Part shown: positions 27,087 through 34,987 of the stretch, in pieces
How the letters are laid out: every line of letters begins with the position of its first letter
How positions within the stretch are numbered: position 1 is the first letter of the stretch
Origin: an uncultured Clostridium sp.
GTDB taxonomy: Bacteria > Bacillota_I > Bacilli_A > RF39 > UBA660
DNA length: 64,000 nucleotides
Assembly: GCA_902493795.1 (NCBI GenBank)
Contig: CABUQZ010000008.1
Span: 1 to 64,000, forward strand
Direction: 5' to 3'
The notes under the pieces: generated by a model
Databases searched by the model: none
The model's input: only the letters and a program-made list of their open reading frames with translations
Told to the model about the DNA's origin: nothing
Program-made: the position numbers and the translations under genes

Positions 27087-29714
27087 ATGAAATACGTTTA
27101 TTTATTTACAGAAGGTAATGCAGATATGCGTAACCTTTTAGGTGGTAAAGGTGCTAACCTTGCTGAAATGACAAACATTGGACTTCCAGTACCTCAAGGT
27201 TTTACTATTACTACTGAAGCCTGTACACAATATTATGAAGATGGTGGAGAAATTAATGATGAAATTAAATCTCAAATCGATGAATATATTGTTAAAATGG
27301 AAGAAATTACAGGAAAGAAATTTGGAGATAAAGAAAATCCATTACTAGTTTCTGTACGTTCTGGTGCAAGAGCATCAATGCCTGGTATGATGGATACTAT
27401 TCTTAATTTAGGATTAAATGAAGAAGTAGTTGAAGTATTAGCTAAAAAGTCTAATAATCCAAGATGGGCATGGGACTGCTATAGAAGATTTATTCAAATG
27501 TATTCTGACGTTGTTATGGAAGTTGGAAAGAAATACTTTGAAGAATTAATTGATAAAATGAAAGCTAAGAAGAATGTTAAGCAAGATGTTGAACTTACTG
27601 CTGATGATTTAAAAGAATTAGCAAATGAATTCAAGGCTGAATATAAAGATAAAATAGGAGAAGATTTCCCAGATGATCCTAAAGAACAATTAATGGGAGC
27701 AATTAAAGCTGTATTCCGTTCTTGGGATAATCCTCGTGCTAATGTTTATAGAAGAGATAATGATATTCCTTATTCATGGGGAACTGCTGTAAACGTTCAA
27801 TCAATGGCATTTGGAAATATGGGAGATGACTGTGGAACAGGTGTTGCATTTACTCGTGACCCAGCTACAGGAGAAAAAGGACTATTTGGAGAATTCTTAA
27901 CTAATGCACAAGGTGAAGACGTTGTTGCAGGTGTTCGTACTCCAATGAAAATCGCTGAAATGGAACAAAAATTCCCAGAAGCATTTGAAGAATTCAAAAA
28001 AGTTTGTAAGACTCTAGAAGAACATTATAGAGATATGCAAGATATGGAGTTTACTGTTGAACATGGAAAACTTTATATGTTACAAACAAGAAATGGAAAA
28101 AGAACTGCTCAAGCTGCATTAAAAATTGCTTGTGATTTAGTTGATGAAAAAATGCGTACTGAAGAAGAAGCAGTATTAATGATAGATCCAAGAAACTTAG
28201 ATACTTTATTACATCCTCAATTTGATACTAAAGCTTTAAAAGAAGCTAAGCCAATTGGAAAAGGATTAGGAGCATCTCCAGGTGCTGCTTGTGGTAAGGT
28301 TGTATTTACTGCTGAAGATGCTGTAAAGATGAAAGAAAAGAAAGAAAAAGTAATTCTTGTAAGACTTGAAACAAGTCCAGAAGATATTACTGGAATGAAA
28401 GCTGCTCAAGGAATCTTAACAGTTCGTGGAGGAATGACTTCACATGCTGCTGTTGTAGCTCGTGGTATGGGTGAATGCTGTGTTTCTGGTTGTGGTGACA
28501 TCATTATGGATGAAGCTAAGAAACAATTTACATTAGGTGGAAAGACATATCATGAAGGAGATGTAATCTCTATCGATGGTACAACAGGAAATATCTATGA
28601 CGGAGCAATTAAGACAGTTGATGCTAAAATTGCTGGAGAATTTGGTCGTGTTATGGAATGGGCTGACAAATATAGAAAATTAGGTGTTAGAACAAATGCT
28701 GACACACCAAGAGATACTGCAAAAGCTATCGAACTTGGAGCAGAAGGTATCGGACTTTGTAGAACAGAACACATGTTCTTTGATGAAGAAAGAATCTTCA
28801 ATTTAAGAAAGATGATCTTATCTGAAACAGTTGAAGATAGAACTAAATACTTAGACTTATTAATCCCTTATCAAAAAGGTGACTTCAAGGCTATGTATAA
28901 AGAGTTAAAAGGAAAACCAATGACAGTACGTTATTTGGACCCACCTCTTCATGAATTCATTCCAAAAACTGAAGCTGAAATGAAAAATTTAGCTGAAGCA
29001 ATGGGTGTTACAGTTGAACATGTTAAAGAAAAATGTGATGAATTACATGAATTTAACCCAATGATGGGACATCGTGGATGTCGTTTAGCAGTAACTTATC
29101 CAGAAATTGCTCGTATGCAAACTCGTGCTTTAATGGAAGCTGCTATTGAAGTTAAAGAAGAAGATGGATACGATATCGTTCCTGAAATTATGATTCCACT
29201 AGTTGGAGAAGTTAAAGAATTAAGATTTGTTAAAGAAATCGTTGTTGAAACAGCTGAAGAAGTTAAGAAAGAAAAGAATTCTGATATGGAATACCATATT
29301 GGTACTATGATTGAAATTCCTCGTGCTGCATTAACAGCTGATGATATTGCTAAAGAAGCTGAATTCTTCTCATTTGGAACAAATGACTTAACTCAAATGA
29401 CATTTGGATTCTCAAGAGATGATGCTGGTAAATTCTTAGGTTCTTACTATGAAAATAAGATTTACGAACAAGATCCATTTGCTAAACTTGATCAAGTTGG
29501 TGTTGGTTCACTTGTTAAGATGGCAGTAGAAAAAGGAAGAGCAACAAGACCAAATATTAAATTAGGTATCTGTGGAGAACATGGTGGAGACCCATCAAGT
29601 GTTGAATTCTGCCACAATACTGGACTTACTTATGTATCTTGTAGTCCATTTAGAGTACCTATAGCAAGACTTGCTGCTGCTCAAGCCGCAATCAAACAAG
29701 CAACACAAAAGTAG
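27087..29714 (+). CDS. ppdK: Pyruvate, phosphate dikinase
   Basis: 875 residues, the usual PPDK length. The N-terminal ATP-grasp domain has LGGKGANLAEMT, SVRSGARASMPGMMDT, GTGVAFTRDPATGEKG and the Mg site. The swivelling phosphohistidine domain has GGMTSHAAVVARGMGECCV. The C-terminal PEP/pyruvate barrel has GIGLCRTEHMFF, MMGHRGCRL, FGTNDLTQMTFG and GICGEHGGDPSS. It interconverts pyruvate, ATP and Pi with PEP, AMP and PPi in glycolysis/gluconeogenesis, using PPi that ppa would otherwise hydrolyse. Codon use includes more C/G-ending codons than its neighbours, typical of high expression. The 3' end (AAAQAAIK codons) is the sequence copied four or five times downstream, and its own terminator is missing directly after the stop. 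Confidence 0.96.
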   Translation: MKYVYLFTEGNADMRNLLGGKGANLAEMTNIGLPVPQGFTITTEACTQYYEDGGEINDEIKSQIDEYIVKMEEITGKKFGDKENPLLVSVRSGARASMPGMMDTILNLGLNEEVVEVLAKKSNNPRWAWDCYRRFIQMYSDVVMEVGKKYFEELIDKMKAKKNVKQDVELTADDLKELANEFKAEYKDKIGEDFPDDPKEQLMGAIKAVFRSWDNPRANVYRRDNDIPYSWGTAVNVQSMAFGNMGDDCGTGVAFTRDPATGEKGLFGEFLTNAQGEDVVAGVRTPMKIAEMEQKFPEAFEEFKKVCKTLEEHYRDMQDMEFTVEHGKLYMLQTRNGKRTAQAALKIACDLVDEKMRTEEEAVLMIDPRNLDTLLHPQFDTKALKEAKPIGKGLGASPGAACGKVVFTAEDAVKMKEKKEKVILVRLETSPEDITGMKAAQGILTVRGGMTSHAAVVARGMGECCVSGCGDIIMDEAKKQFTLGGKTYHEGDVISIDGTTGNIYDGAIKTVDAKIAGEFGRVMEWADKYRKLGVRTNADTPRDTAKAIELGAEGIGLCRTEHMFFDEERIFNLRKMILSETVEDRTKYLDLLIPYQKGDFKAMYKELKGKPMTVRYLDPPLHEFIPKTEAEMKNLAEAMGVTVEHVKEKCDELHEFNPMMGHRGCRLAVTYPEIARMQTRALMEAAIEVKEEDGYDIVPEIMIPLVGEVKELRFVKEIVVETAEEVKKEKNSDMEYHIGTMIEIPRAALTADDIAKEAEFFSFGTNDLTQMTFGFSRDDAGKFLGSYYENKIYEQDPFAKLDQVGVGSLVKMAVEKGRATRPNIKLGICGEHGGDPSSVEFCHNTGLTYVSCSPFRVPIARLAAAQAAIKQATQK

Positions 29715-29750
29715 TTGAAAGTAGTTTGTGTTCCGAGTCGAATTACTCGA

Positions 29751-29889
29751 CAGGCTGCAATCAAGAGTCATGGGAATAAATAATTCTTATTTCAAGGTCT
29801 TTTGAAGATTTAATCTTATAACAAAAAATAAAAATTAATAAAAAATAAGACTGATGAAGCGAATTTGGTCGCACATTGGTCTTTTTTTA
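29751..29889 (+). repeat. ppdK 3'-end copy 'B' with terminator (cassette boundary)
   Basis: CAGGCTGCAATCAAGAGT (29751-29768) encodes QAAIKS in the frame of the ppdK C-terminus and is followed by its own TAA. Near 29847-29887 lies a terminator, AAGAC...GTCTT with inner GCGA/TCGC pairing, ending in T7. An inverted repeat CGAGT/ACTCG (29734-29749) sits directly before the core. A near-identical copy is at 33843-33981. It looks like the 3' end of a related ppdK allele brought in with inserted DNA. Confidence 0.75.
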
Positions 29890-29923
29890 TTCAATGTGTA
29901 ATAATCACTTTGAGGTGAGAAAA

Positions 29924-30190
29924 ATGTTGCCATTACATTCAAAGCCAATACTAAGAGATATGTATCAAGAATCTAGAATAGCTTTTGCACGACAATTTAT
30001 AGGTAAAACACAACATGATATAGCAACAGAATTAGGTATAAGAGGTAAATGCAAAAGAAGGATTATGACTAGATATGAGAAAGGAAATAGAAACTTTAAT
30101 TATAAAATTAAGCCAAAAGATACAAATATTGAAGAAGATATACATAATAATGAATATGATGTCAAAGTACATTATGATAAAAATACTTAG
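29924..30190 (+). CDS. Small HTH-like protein
   Basis: About 88 residues. It contains a helix-turn-helix-like segment (KTQHDIATELGIRGKCKRR) flanked by a conserved N-terminal LPLHSKPILRDMYQESRIAF and an acidic tail. ATG 29924 follows GAGGTGAG; the longer frame starts inside the terminator. A second copy at 34015-34197 is broken by a one-base deletion, so this one is the surviving version of a repeated module. A role in DNA binding is inferred only from the HTH pattern. Confidence 0.6.
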   Translation: MLPLHSKPILRDMYQESRIAFARQFIGKTQHDIATELGIRGKCKRRIMTRYEKGNRNFNYKIKPKDTNIEEDIHNNEYDVKVHYDKNT

Positions 30191-30193
30191 AAT

Positions 30194-30598
30194 GTGAAAA
30201 TTGATAAACATACTATAAGATATGATGCTTCTGAAAAAGGAAATAAAAAAAATTATTCTTGTGAGGCTTATGTTGTAGTAAAATCTTCGTATATGGCATA
30301 TAATGATATATATGGTGAAGAAATATCTGGCCGTACCATCAATGGCTTGTATTCAGAATTAAAATATTATGAGCTTGGCTCATATATTCCATGGATGTAT
30401 GACGATGGAATCAAAGCAGATATGGACAAGTTGGTCCAGATGGAAATGCTGCTGATTTTGAAAAAGGTGCTTTTCCGTTTTATAAGTAACGTTTACCTGA
30501 TTGTGATGTTGAGTATAATAAAAACAATACTGCCAATTCTAAAAGTCATTATAGAACGGATAATATGTATTAGTTTTTTGTATTTGCAAAGGGAGTGA
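30194..30598 (+). pseudogene. Frameshifted gene remnant
   Basis: The frame beginning GTG 30194 reads plausible protein (IRYDASEKGNKKNYSCEAYV ... GSYIPWMYDDGIKAD) up to about 30420 and then turns into unnatural sequence. The neighbouring frame continues sensibly from there (YGQVGPDGNAADFEKGAFPF), meets a stop near 30488, and goes on (RLPDCDVEYNKNNTANSKSH) to a stop near 30570. This indicates one ancestral gene of ~125 codons with a frameshift and a nonsense change. Family not recognised. Confidence 0.6.
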
Positions 30599-30604
30599 AA
30601 TAAT

Positions 30605-31522
30605 ATGAAAAGATATTTAAAGACTGGTTTGCTTGTTGCTTTTGTTCTGGCAATGGCTTATGTATTATGTTTTCTTGTTGAATTTAAAAAAATAATGAGT
30701 TCCACAAAAAATTTTAATCATCAAAATATAACATTTAATACTTTTCCATATGACAATTACGATGAAAAGCAGGATTATGTTTTTTTACTTCAAGAGTGTT
30801 GTGAAAATAATGCTGTTTTTAAAGTAAGAGACAAAAATATTGAATTGTTAATTGTTAACTATGATGGAAATTATGAGACGATTAAATATAAAGTATTTGG
30901 AGATCGTATTGTTTTTTGGATAAATGGGGAACCTGATATATATTCGTATAATTATATTCGAAGAAATAATACATATTCAAGAGTATATGAATATAATATT
31001 AGAACTTCAAAAATAGAAGAAATATATTCTAACAAAAATGAGAATATTATTATCGATGTCATAAAAGATGATAAGGGATATGTCTTCTTAGTTAATAAAG
31101 CTATTGAGGTTGATTCAAACGGAACTTGGATTAAGAGTGCTTTAAGTATCGAAAATCATTATTTCGATGAAATAATAATTTCTTATGAAAGTGAATTTTC
31201 TGGTAGTTTTTTAAAAATAAATGATAAGTACATTATTGCAGCAGAGGATGGGTTATATTTAGTTGATGATGGTAGAAGAAAAATTTATGAGTATTCAAAT
31301 AAAAAATTTGTTAGAATGATAAGAAATGATGAATTAATATATGCTTTTATTGATAATAAGATAGTAATGTTTAATAGTTCGTTTGAAATTATTAAAGAAA
31401 TGGAATATAAAAAAAATTTTGCATATTATGATTTATATATTAAAGATAACCGATTTATGTTATGTTTAAAAAATCAAGAGGACAAAAATTGTGTTGAATT
31501 AGATAATAATTTAAACAATTAA
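30605..31522 (+). CDS. Membrane-anchored protein, possible beta-propeller ectodomain
   Basis: 305 residues with an N-terminal signal anchor (~residues 7-25, LLVAFVLAMAYVLCFLV) and a ~275-residue extracytoplasmic region. That region is rich in Tyr, Asn and Asp, with alternating short strands (VFLLQECC, IVFWINGEPDIYSYNY, YVFLVNKAIEV, YIIAAEDGLYLVDDG, RFMLCLKNQ) suggestive of a beta-propeller. No catalytic motif is seen. It lies within the post-ppdK accessory array between a pseudogene and a holin fragment. Function unknown. Confidence 0.65.
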   Translation: MKRYLKTGLLVAFVLAMAYVLCFLVEFKKIMSSTKNFNHQNITFNTFPYDNYDEKQDYVFLLQECCENNAVFKVRDKNIELLIVNYDGNYETIKYKVFGDRIVFWINGEPDIYSYNYIRRNNTYSRVYEYNIRTSKIEEIYSNKNENIIIDVIKDDKGYVFLVNKAIEVDSNGTWIKSALSIENHYFDEIIISYESEFSGSFLKINDKYIIAAEDGLYLVDDGRRKIYEYSNKKFVRMIRNDELIYAFIDNKIVMFNSSFEIIKEMEYKKNFAYYDLYIKDNRFMLCLKNQEDKNCVELDNNLNN

Positions 31523-31561
31523 GTTTATTATCAGTGAATTAATTTTGTGTGAGGAGAATGT

Positions 31562-31762
31562 AAGGAAGTAACATATATATTAGGAGCAATAAACAAATTG
31601 TTTGTTGATAGAATGTCAAATAGATTTATACCAATTCAAAATGTTATAATTGGTCTTATAAACGGATTTGTTTGCTATTTTGCAAACATAGAAACCAATT
31701 TATTTAACTCAATTGTTGTATGCTTAGTAGCTGCTCAAGCTGCTATAACGCGAAAAGGATAA
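31562..31762 (+). pseudogene. Truncated phage holin fused to ppdK-like core
   Basis: A 66-codon open stretch without a usable start reads GAINKLFVDRMSNRFIPIQNV, then a membrane helix IIGLINGFVCYF, then ETNLFNSIVVCLVAAQAAI. The 'IPIQNVIIG...CYF...ETNLF' pattern is that of small phage holins. The usual holin C-terminus is replaced by AAQAAI, encoded by GCTGCTCAAGCTGCTATA, which matches the 3' end of ppdK (GCTGCTCAAGCCGCAATC at 29684-29701). A TGA lies in frame just upstream. It looks like a prophage end joined to the ppdK attachment core. Confidence 0.6.
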
Positions 31763-31852
31763 CAAATAGTTCGTAGAGTTATTATATATTTACTCAAATA
31801 ATAAATATAAAATAATTGAAGCATTTTTGAATATACTATTAATGTATACTAA

Positions 31853-31881
31853 TTGACATTTTCATGAAAATATAGTATATT
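31853..31881 (+). promoter_or_regulatory. Promoter of the first type III antitoxin RNA
   Basis: Consensus TTGACA (31853-31858), exactly 17 bases, then TATATT (31876-31881). The same promoter, nearly base for base, precedes the second locus at 34750-34778. Confidence 0.85.
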
Positions 31882-31887
31882 TATATT

Positions 31888-32046
31888 GCACTGAAAAGTG
31901 TGAAAATGTTTCTCGCTTCCGAGTGGCTAGCGAGTAATAAATAATCTCGGGTGGCAATGTTTCTCGCTTCCGGGTGGCTAGCGAGTAATAAATGATCCCG
32001 GTTGAAAATGTAAGAAACTTCATCGTAAAGATGGAGTTTTCTTTTG
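31888..32046 (+). ncRNA. Type III antitoxin RNA (two 51-nt pseudoknot repeats) with terminator
   Basis: Two tandem 51-nt units start at 31905 and 31956, with a third AATG at 32007. In each unit CTCGC...GCGAG interleaves with CCGAG...CTCGG (unit 1) or CCGGG...CCCGG (unit 2), an a-b-a'-b' order that forms an H-type pseudoknot. The A-to-G change in the second unit is matched by T-to-C in its partner, which is covariation. Each boundary carries AAATG, like the A-rich cut sites of ToxI-type RNAs. A terminator (AACTTCATC/GATGGAGTT, 32016-32038, then T-rich) separates the RNA from the toxin gene, as in ToxIN/CptIN loci, where read-through sets the toxin level. Confidence 0.88.
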
Positions 32047-32075
32047 TTATGTGATATATTGATATTGGAGATGAT

Positions 32076-32549
32076 ATGTTCATGGAAATTAAAACAGGCT
32101 ATCTATATCACATAAAAGATGAATATTTCGATGTTGTTAATGATGAAAGATTAATGCAAAATCATGAAAAAGGAAAGAAAAGGCCAACATATTTTACTAT
32201 TAAAGAAAAAGATATACTATGGTTCATACCAGTTAGTTCTAAAATAGATAAGTATAGAAAGATAGTGGATAAGAAGGTAGAAAGATATGGGTTTTGTAAT
32301 ACAATATTAATCGAAAAAATCTTTGATGAAGATTCTGCAATATTATTACAAAATGCTTTTCCAACATTAGAAAAATATATAGATCATGTACATACAGTAG
32401 ATGGTAAACCAGCTAGAGTTCCAGAAAAACTTGAGAAAATTATACTAGATAATTTCATAACCCTCATGAAACTTCATAGTCGAGGAATAAAAGTATTCTT
32501 TGTAGATATAGATGGGATTAAACAAAAAGTGTTAGAAGAAATAAAATAA
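32076..32549 (+). CDS. Type III toxin, ToxN/CptN-like endoribonuclease
   Basis: 157 residues. The features fit the ToxN/AbiQ/CptN fold. There is an N-terminal GYLYHIKDEYFD, RPTYFTIKEKDILWFIPVSSKIDKY with the S-S-K-x-x-K active-site-like segment near residues 50-62, and ILLQNAFPTLEKYIDH. The C-terminal helix region is LHSRGIKVFFVDID followed by KQKVLEEIK. These toxins cut RNA at A-rich sites and are held inactive by the pseudoknot RNA encoded just upstream. They act as phage-abortive and plasmid-stabilising modules. It is about 50% identical by eye to the second toxin at 34988. The ATG at 32076 has TTGGAG upstream. Confidence 0.87.
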   Translation: MFMEIKTGYLYHIKDEYFDVVNDERLMQNHEKGKKRPTYFTIKEKDILWFIPVSSKIDKYRKIVDKKVERYGFCNTILIEKIFDEDSAILLQNAFPTLEKYIDHVHTVDGKPARVPEKLEKIILDNFITLMKLHSRGIKVFFVDIDGIKQKVLEEIK

Positions 32550-32613
32550 TTACAAATAAGTCATTTTAAAATTAATATTTTATATGTTTATTCTTATTCA
32601 TCCCAAATGGGAT

Positions 32614-32687
32614 AGTGGTACAGGCTGCAATCAAAGAGCATCAAGCTAAATAGTAAAACAAAGACTAGAATTACTAGTCTTTTTTTG
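32614..32687 (+). repeat. ppdK 3'-end copy 'C' with terminator (cassette boundary)
   Basis: GGTACAGGCTGCAATCAAAG (from 32615) encodes VQAAIKE in the ppdK C-terminal frame, then HQAK and TAG. A perfect terminator follows (AAAGACTAG / CTAGTCTTT, 32660-32682, T7). An inverted repeat ATCCC-AAAT-GGGAT lies a few bases before the core. It separates the first toxin locus from the HTH/BRO pair. Confidence 0.75.
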
Positions 32688-32735
32688 TTGACTGCGTAAT
32701 GCATATTTGCTATCATGAATTTAGAGGCAATTTAA

Positions 32736-32972
32736 ATGAAAAAGATGAATGATGAAATAATAAATGAAAAAGAATTTGATTTGATTTGTAAATATATAAA
32801 AATTAGATATGAATCAAAAATAAGTCAAAGAGATTTAGCAAATAAAATAGGAATAGCTCAATCAACAATAGCTAGAATGGAGAATAATATGCATTCTGTG
32901 TCACTTTCAAATTTTTTAAAGATATTAGAAGCACTTGACTATAAATTAGAAATAATAAAAAAGGAAAAATAA
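32736..32972 (+). CDS. Xre-family HTH regulator (antitoxin-like)
   Basis: 78 residues, essentially one helix-turn-helix domain of the Cro/C1 type: ESKISQRDLANKIGIAQSTI, ARMENNMHSVSLSNFLKILEALDY. It is separated by two bases from a BRO/antirepressor-like gene, so the two are cotranscribed. Small Xre proteins in this position often control a partner encoded next to them (toxin-antitoxin or phage lysogeny style). Confidence 0.85.
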   Translation: MKKMNDEIINEKEFDLICKYIKIRYESKISQRDLANKIGIAQSTIARMENNMHSVSLSNFLKILEALDYKLEIIKKEK

Positions 32973-32974
32973 TT

Positions 32975-33802
32975 ATGAATAATCAATTAAAAACATTAAC
33001 TAAAACATTTGAAGATAAAAAGATAAGAACAGTATGGAATCAGGAAGAAGAAAAATATTATATAAGTGTTATAGATATAGTTGGAATATTAACTGAGAGT
33101 GATAATCCTAGAAAGTACTGGTCAGTACTAAAAACTAGATTAAAAAAAGAAGGAAGTAAGTTGGCTACAAATTGTAGTCAACTGAAATTAGAATCATCAG
33201 ATGGCAAATACTATATGACAGATGTTGTTGATATTGAAGGAATGTTTAGACTTATTGAATCAATACCATCTAAGAAAGCTGAACCTATTAAATTATGGCT
33301 TGCACATTTAGGCAAAGAAAGAATAGATGAAGAATATGACCCTGAAATAACTATAAATAGAGCATTAGAAACATATCGAAAAAAAGGCTATTCTGATGAT
33401 TGGATAAATCAAAGATTAAAGTCGATAGATGCTAGAAAAGAATTTACTGATGAACTTAAAAATAATGGAATTAATGGTGGTAAAGATTTTGCAGTTTTAA
33501 CTAATATGCTTACTAAAATTTGGAGTGAATATTCAGTAAAAGAATATAAACAACTTAAGGAACTAAAAAAAGAAAATTTAAGGGATAACATGACTAATAT
33601 GGAACTTGTTTTAAATATGCTTGCCGAAGTAACATCAACAGAAATATCAAAGTCAAGCAATATTAAAAGTAGAAAAAATGCAAAAGAATCAGTAATCGAA
33701 GGTGGTTTAATTGCAAAAAATACGCGTGAACAAATAGAGTCAAAAACTGGTAAAAAAATAGTAACAAGTACAAATAACAAAAATAAAAACCAATTGCAAT
33801 AA
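32975..33802 (+). CDS. BRO-N/antirepressor-like protein
   Basis: 275 residues. The N-terminal ~110 residues match the Bro-N domain of phage antirepressors and DinD-like proteins: KIRTVWNQEEEKYYISVIDI, VGILTESDNPRKYWSVLKTRL, YYMTDVVDIEGMFRLIESIP, and KAEPIKLWLAHLGKERIDE. The C-terminal half is a helical region with DDWINQRLKSIDARKEFTDE as in the P63C/DinD-type tail. It lies two bases after an Xre gene and ends shortly before a cassette boundary. Likely a mobile-element regulatory or stress module; the target is unknown. Confidence 0.82.
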   Translation: MNNQLKTLTKTFEDKKIRTVWNQEEEKYYISVIDIVGILTESDNPRKYWSVLKTRLKKEGSKLATNCSQLKLESSDGKYYMTDVVDIEGMFRLIESIPSKKAEPIKLWLAHLGKERIDEEYDPEITINRALETYRKKGYSDDWINQRLKSIDARKEFTDELKNNGINGGKDFAVLTNMLTKIWSEYSVKEYKQLKELKKENLRDNMTNMELVLNMLAEVTSTEISKSSNIKSRKNAKESVIEGGLIAKNTREQIESKTGKKIVTSTNNKNKNQLQ

Positions 33803-33842
33803 ATTATTTAGTATATAAGTGTTGCGAGTAAAATTTATACAC

Positions 33843-34197
33843 AAGCAGCAATCAAGAGTCATGGGAATAAATAATCCTTATTTCAAGGGCTTTTGAAAAT
33901 TTAATCTTATAACAAAAAATAAAAATTAATAAAAAATAAGACAGATGAAGCGAATTTGGTCGCACATTGGTCTTTTTTTATGAAATGTTAAATAATCACT
34001 TTGAGGTGAGAAAAATGTTGTCATTACATTCAAAGCCAATACTAAGAGATATGTCTCAAAGATCTAGAATAGCTTTTGCACGACAATTTAGAGGTAAAAC
34101 ACAACATGATATAGAACAGAATTAGGTATAAGAGGTAAATGTAAAAGAAGGACTATGACTAGATATGAAAGAAAAATAGAAACTTTAATTATAAAAT
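33843..34197 (+). repeat. ppdK 3'-end copy 'D', terminator and broken HTH module (direct repeat of 29752-30108)
   Basis: About 355 bases repeat 29752-30108 with few changes. They comprise the QAAIKSHGNK-coding core (33845 onward), the spacer, the terminator (about 33939-33980) and the HTH coding region. The copy bounds the HTH/BRO cassette on its right. Two large, recently related copies in direct orientation could recombine and delete the ~4 kb between them. Confidence 0.85.
34015..34197 (+). pseudogene. Frameshifted copy of the small HTH protein
   Basis: Starts MLSLHSKPILRDMSQ exactly like the gene at 29924 but loses one base in the GATATAGCAACAG region (it reads GATATAGAACAG near 34110), which brings a TAG into frame. 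The downstream bases still match the intact copy out of frame. Confidence 0.8.
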
Positions 34198-34279
34198 ACT
34201 ATAGGGATAATTTAGTATATAATATGATATAATTAAATAAACAGATAAATAGTAATATGTTAAATAGAGGATTGATAAT

Positions 34280-34639
34280 ATGAAGAAAACAATTATTGCC
34301 ATTTTATTATGTTGGCTTATGATATTAGGTTTTACAGGTTGTGGAACTAAATCTAATTCTATTAGCACAGAAGAACAACAAATAATTATAAAACAAATTG
34401 AAGAGAGAGTAGTAAATGAGAAAAAGTCAGAAAATTCAGGAAACTGGAAAAATTCGTATGATGCTAATGTTATAGATATTCAAGTAGAAGATATGAAGGC
34501 TACTTTTTCTGGTAAATTGTATATAAAATATGATGATGGTAGTGAAAATAAAACTGCAACTTTTAGTGGTACTTGTAATTATAAAGGTAGTGGTAATCAT
34601 ATTTCAATATATCATATAGAAATAGACTATGATATTTAA
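34280..34639 (+). CDS. Small lipoprotein
   Basis: 119 residues with a lipoprotein signal peptide: basic start (MKKT), hydrophobic core to ~residue 18, and lipobox GFTGC with Cys near residue 21. The mature part (~98 residues) has a helix followed by a beta-rich end with alternating strands (KATFSGKLYIKYDD, TATFSGTCNYKG). Probably anchored on the outer face of the membrane. Family not recognised. It shares cassette space with the second type III toxin locus. Confidence 0.72.
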   Translation: MKKTIIAILLCWLMILGFTGCGTKSNSISTEEQQIIIKQIEERVVNEKKSENSGNWKNSYDANVIDIQVEDMKATFSGKLYIKYDDGSENKTATFSGTCNYKGSGNHISIYHIEIDYDI

Positions 34640-34749
34640 ATTATATTTTGTGAAAGACGAAAGTTTTAAAAATCAAGAAAAAAATATAGTTTTGAAAAAA
34701 GAATACTATATTTTAAAAAAATGGCGAATATACTATAAATGTATACTAA

Positions 34750-34778
34750 TTGACATTTTTATAAAAATATAGTATATT
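34750..34778 (+). promoter_or_regulatory. Promoter of the second type III antitoxin RNA
   Basis: TTGACA (34750-34755), a 17-base spacer, TATATT (34773-34778). It is almost identical to the promoter at 31853-31881, including the TGTATACTAA stretch upstream. Confidence 0.85.
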
Positions 34779-34784
34779 ATTAAT

Positions 34785-34949
34785 GCATTGTGAAATGCAA
34801 AAATAGAAAATGTTAGCCGCTTATGGATGGTGCGGGTTATAAATGATTCCAATTGCGAAATGTTAGTCGCTTCCGGGTGGTGCGAGTTATAAATGATCTC
34901 GGTCGAAAATGTCTGAAAACTTTATTCTTTAGAATAGAGTTTTCTTTTG
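34785..34949 (+). ncRNA. Second type III antitoxin RNA (two ~50-nt pseudoknot repeats) with terminator
   Basis: Units begin at about 34809 and 34859, with a partial third at 34908 (49-50 nt period). Interleaved pairings are CCGC/GCGG with TGGA/TCCA in unit 1, and TCGC/GCGA with CCGGG/CTCGG in unit 2. Both stems covary between units, again giving an H-type pseudoknot. A 12-bp terminator (34916-34943) and T-rich tail precede the toxin gene. The sequence differs enough from the first RNA that the two systems may not cross-protect. Confidence 0.85.
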
Positions 34950-34987
34950 TTTTATAATATGATAAAATCGCTTTAGGAGTTGATAAT

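Noticed and set aside
31905..34911. Possible CRISPR array from ~50-nt repeats
   Set aside because: Repeats are adjacent without spacers, only two per site, fold as pseudoknots and precede ToxN-like genes; they are type III antitoxin RNAs.
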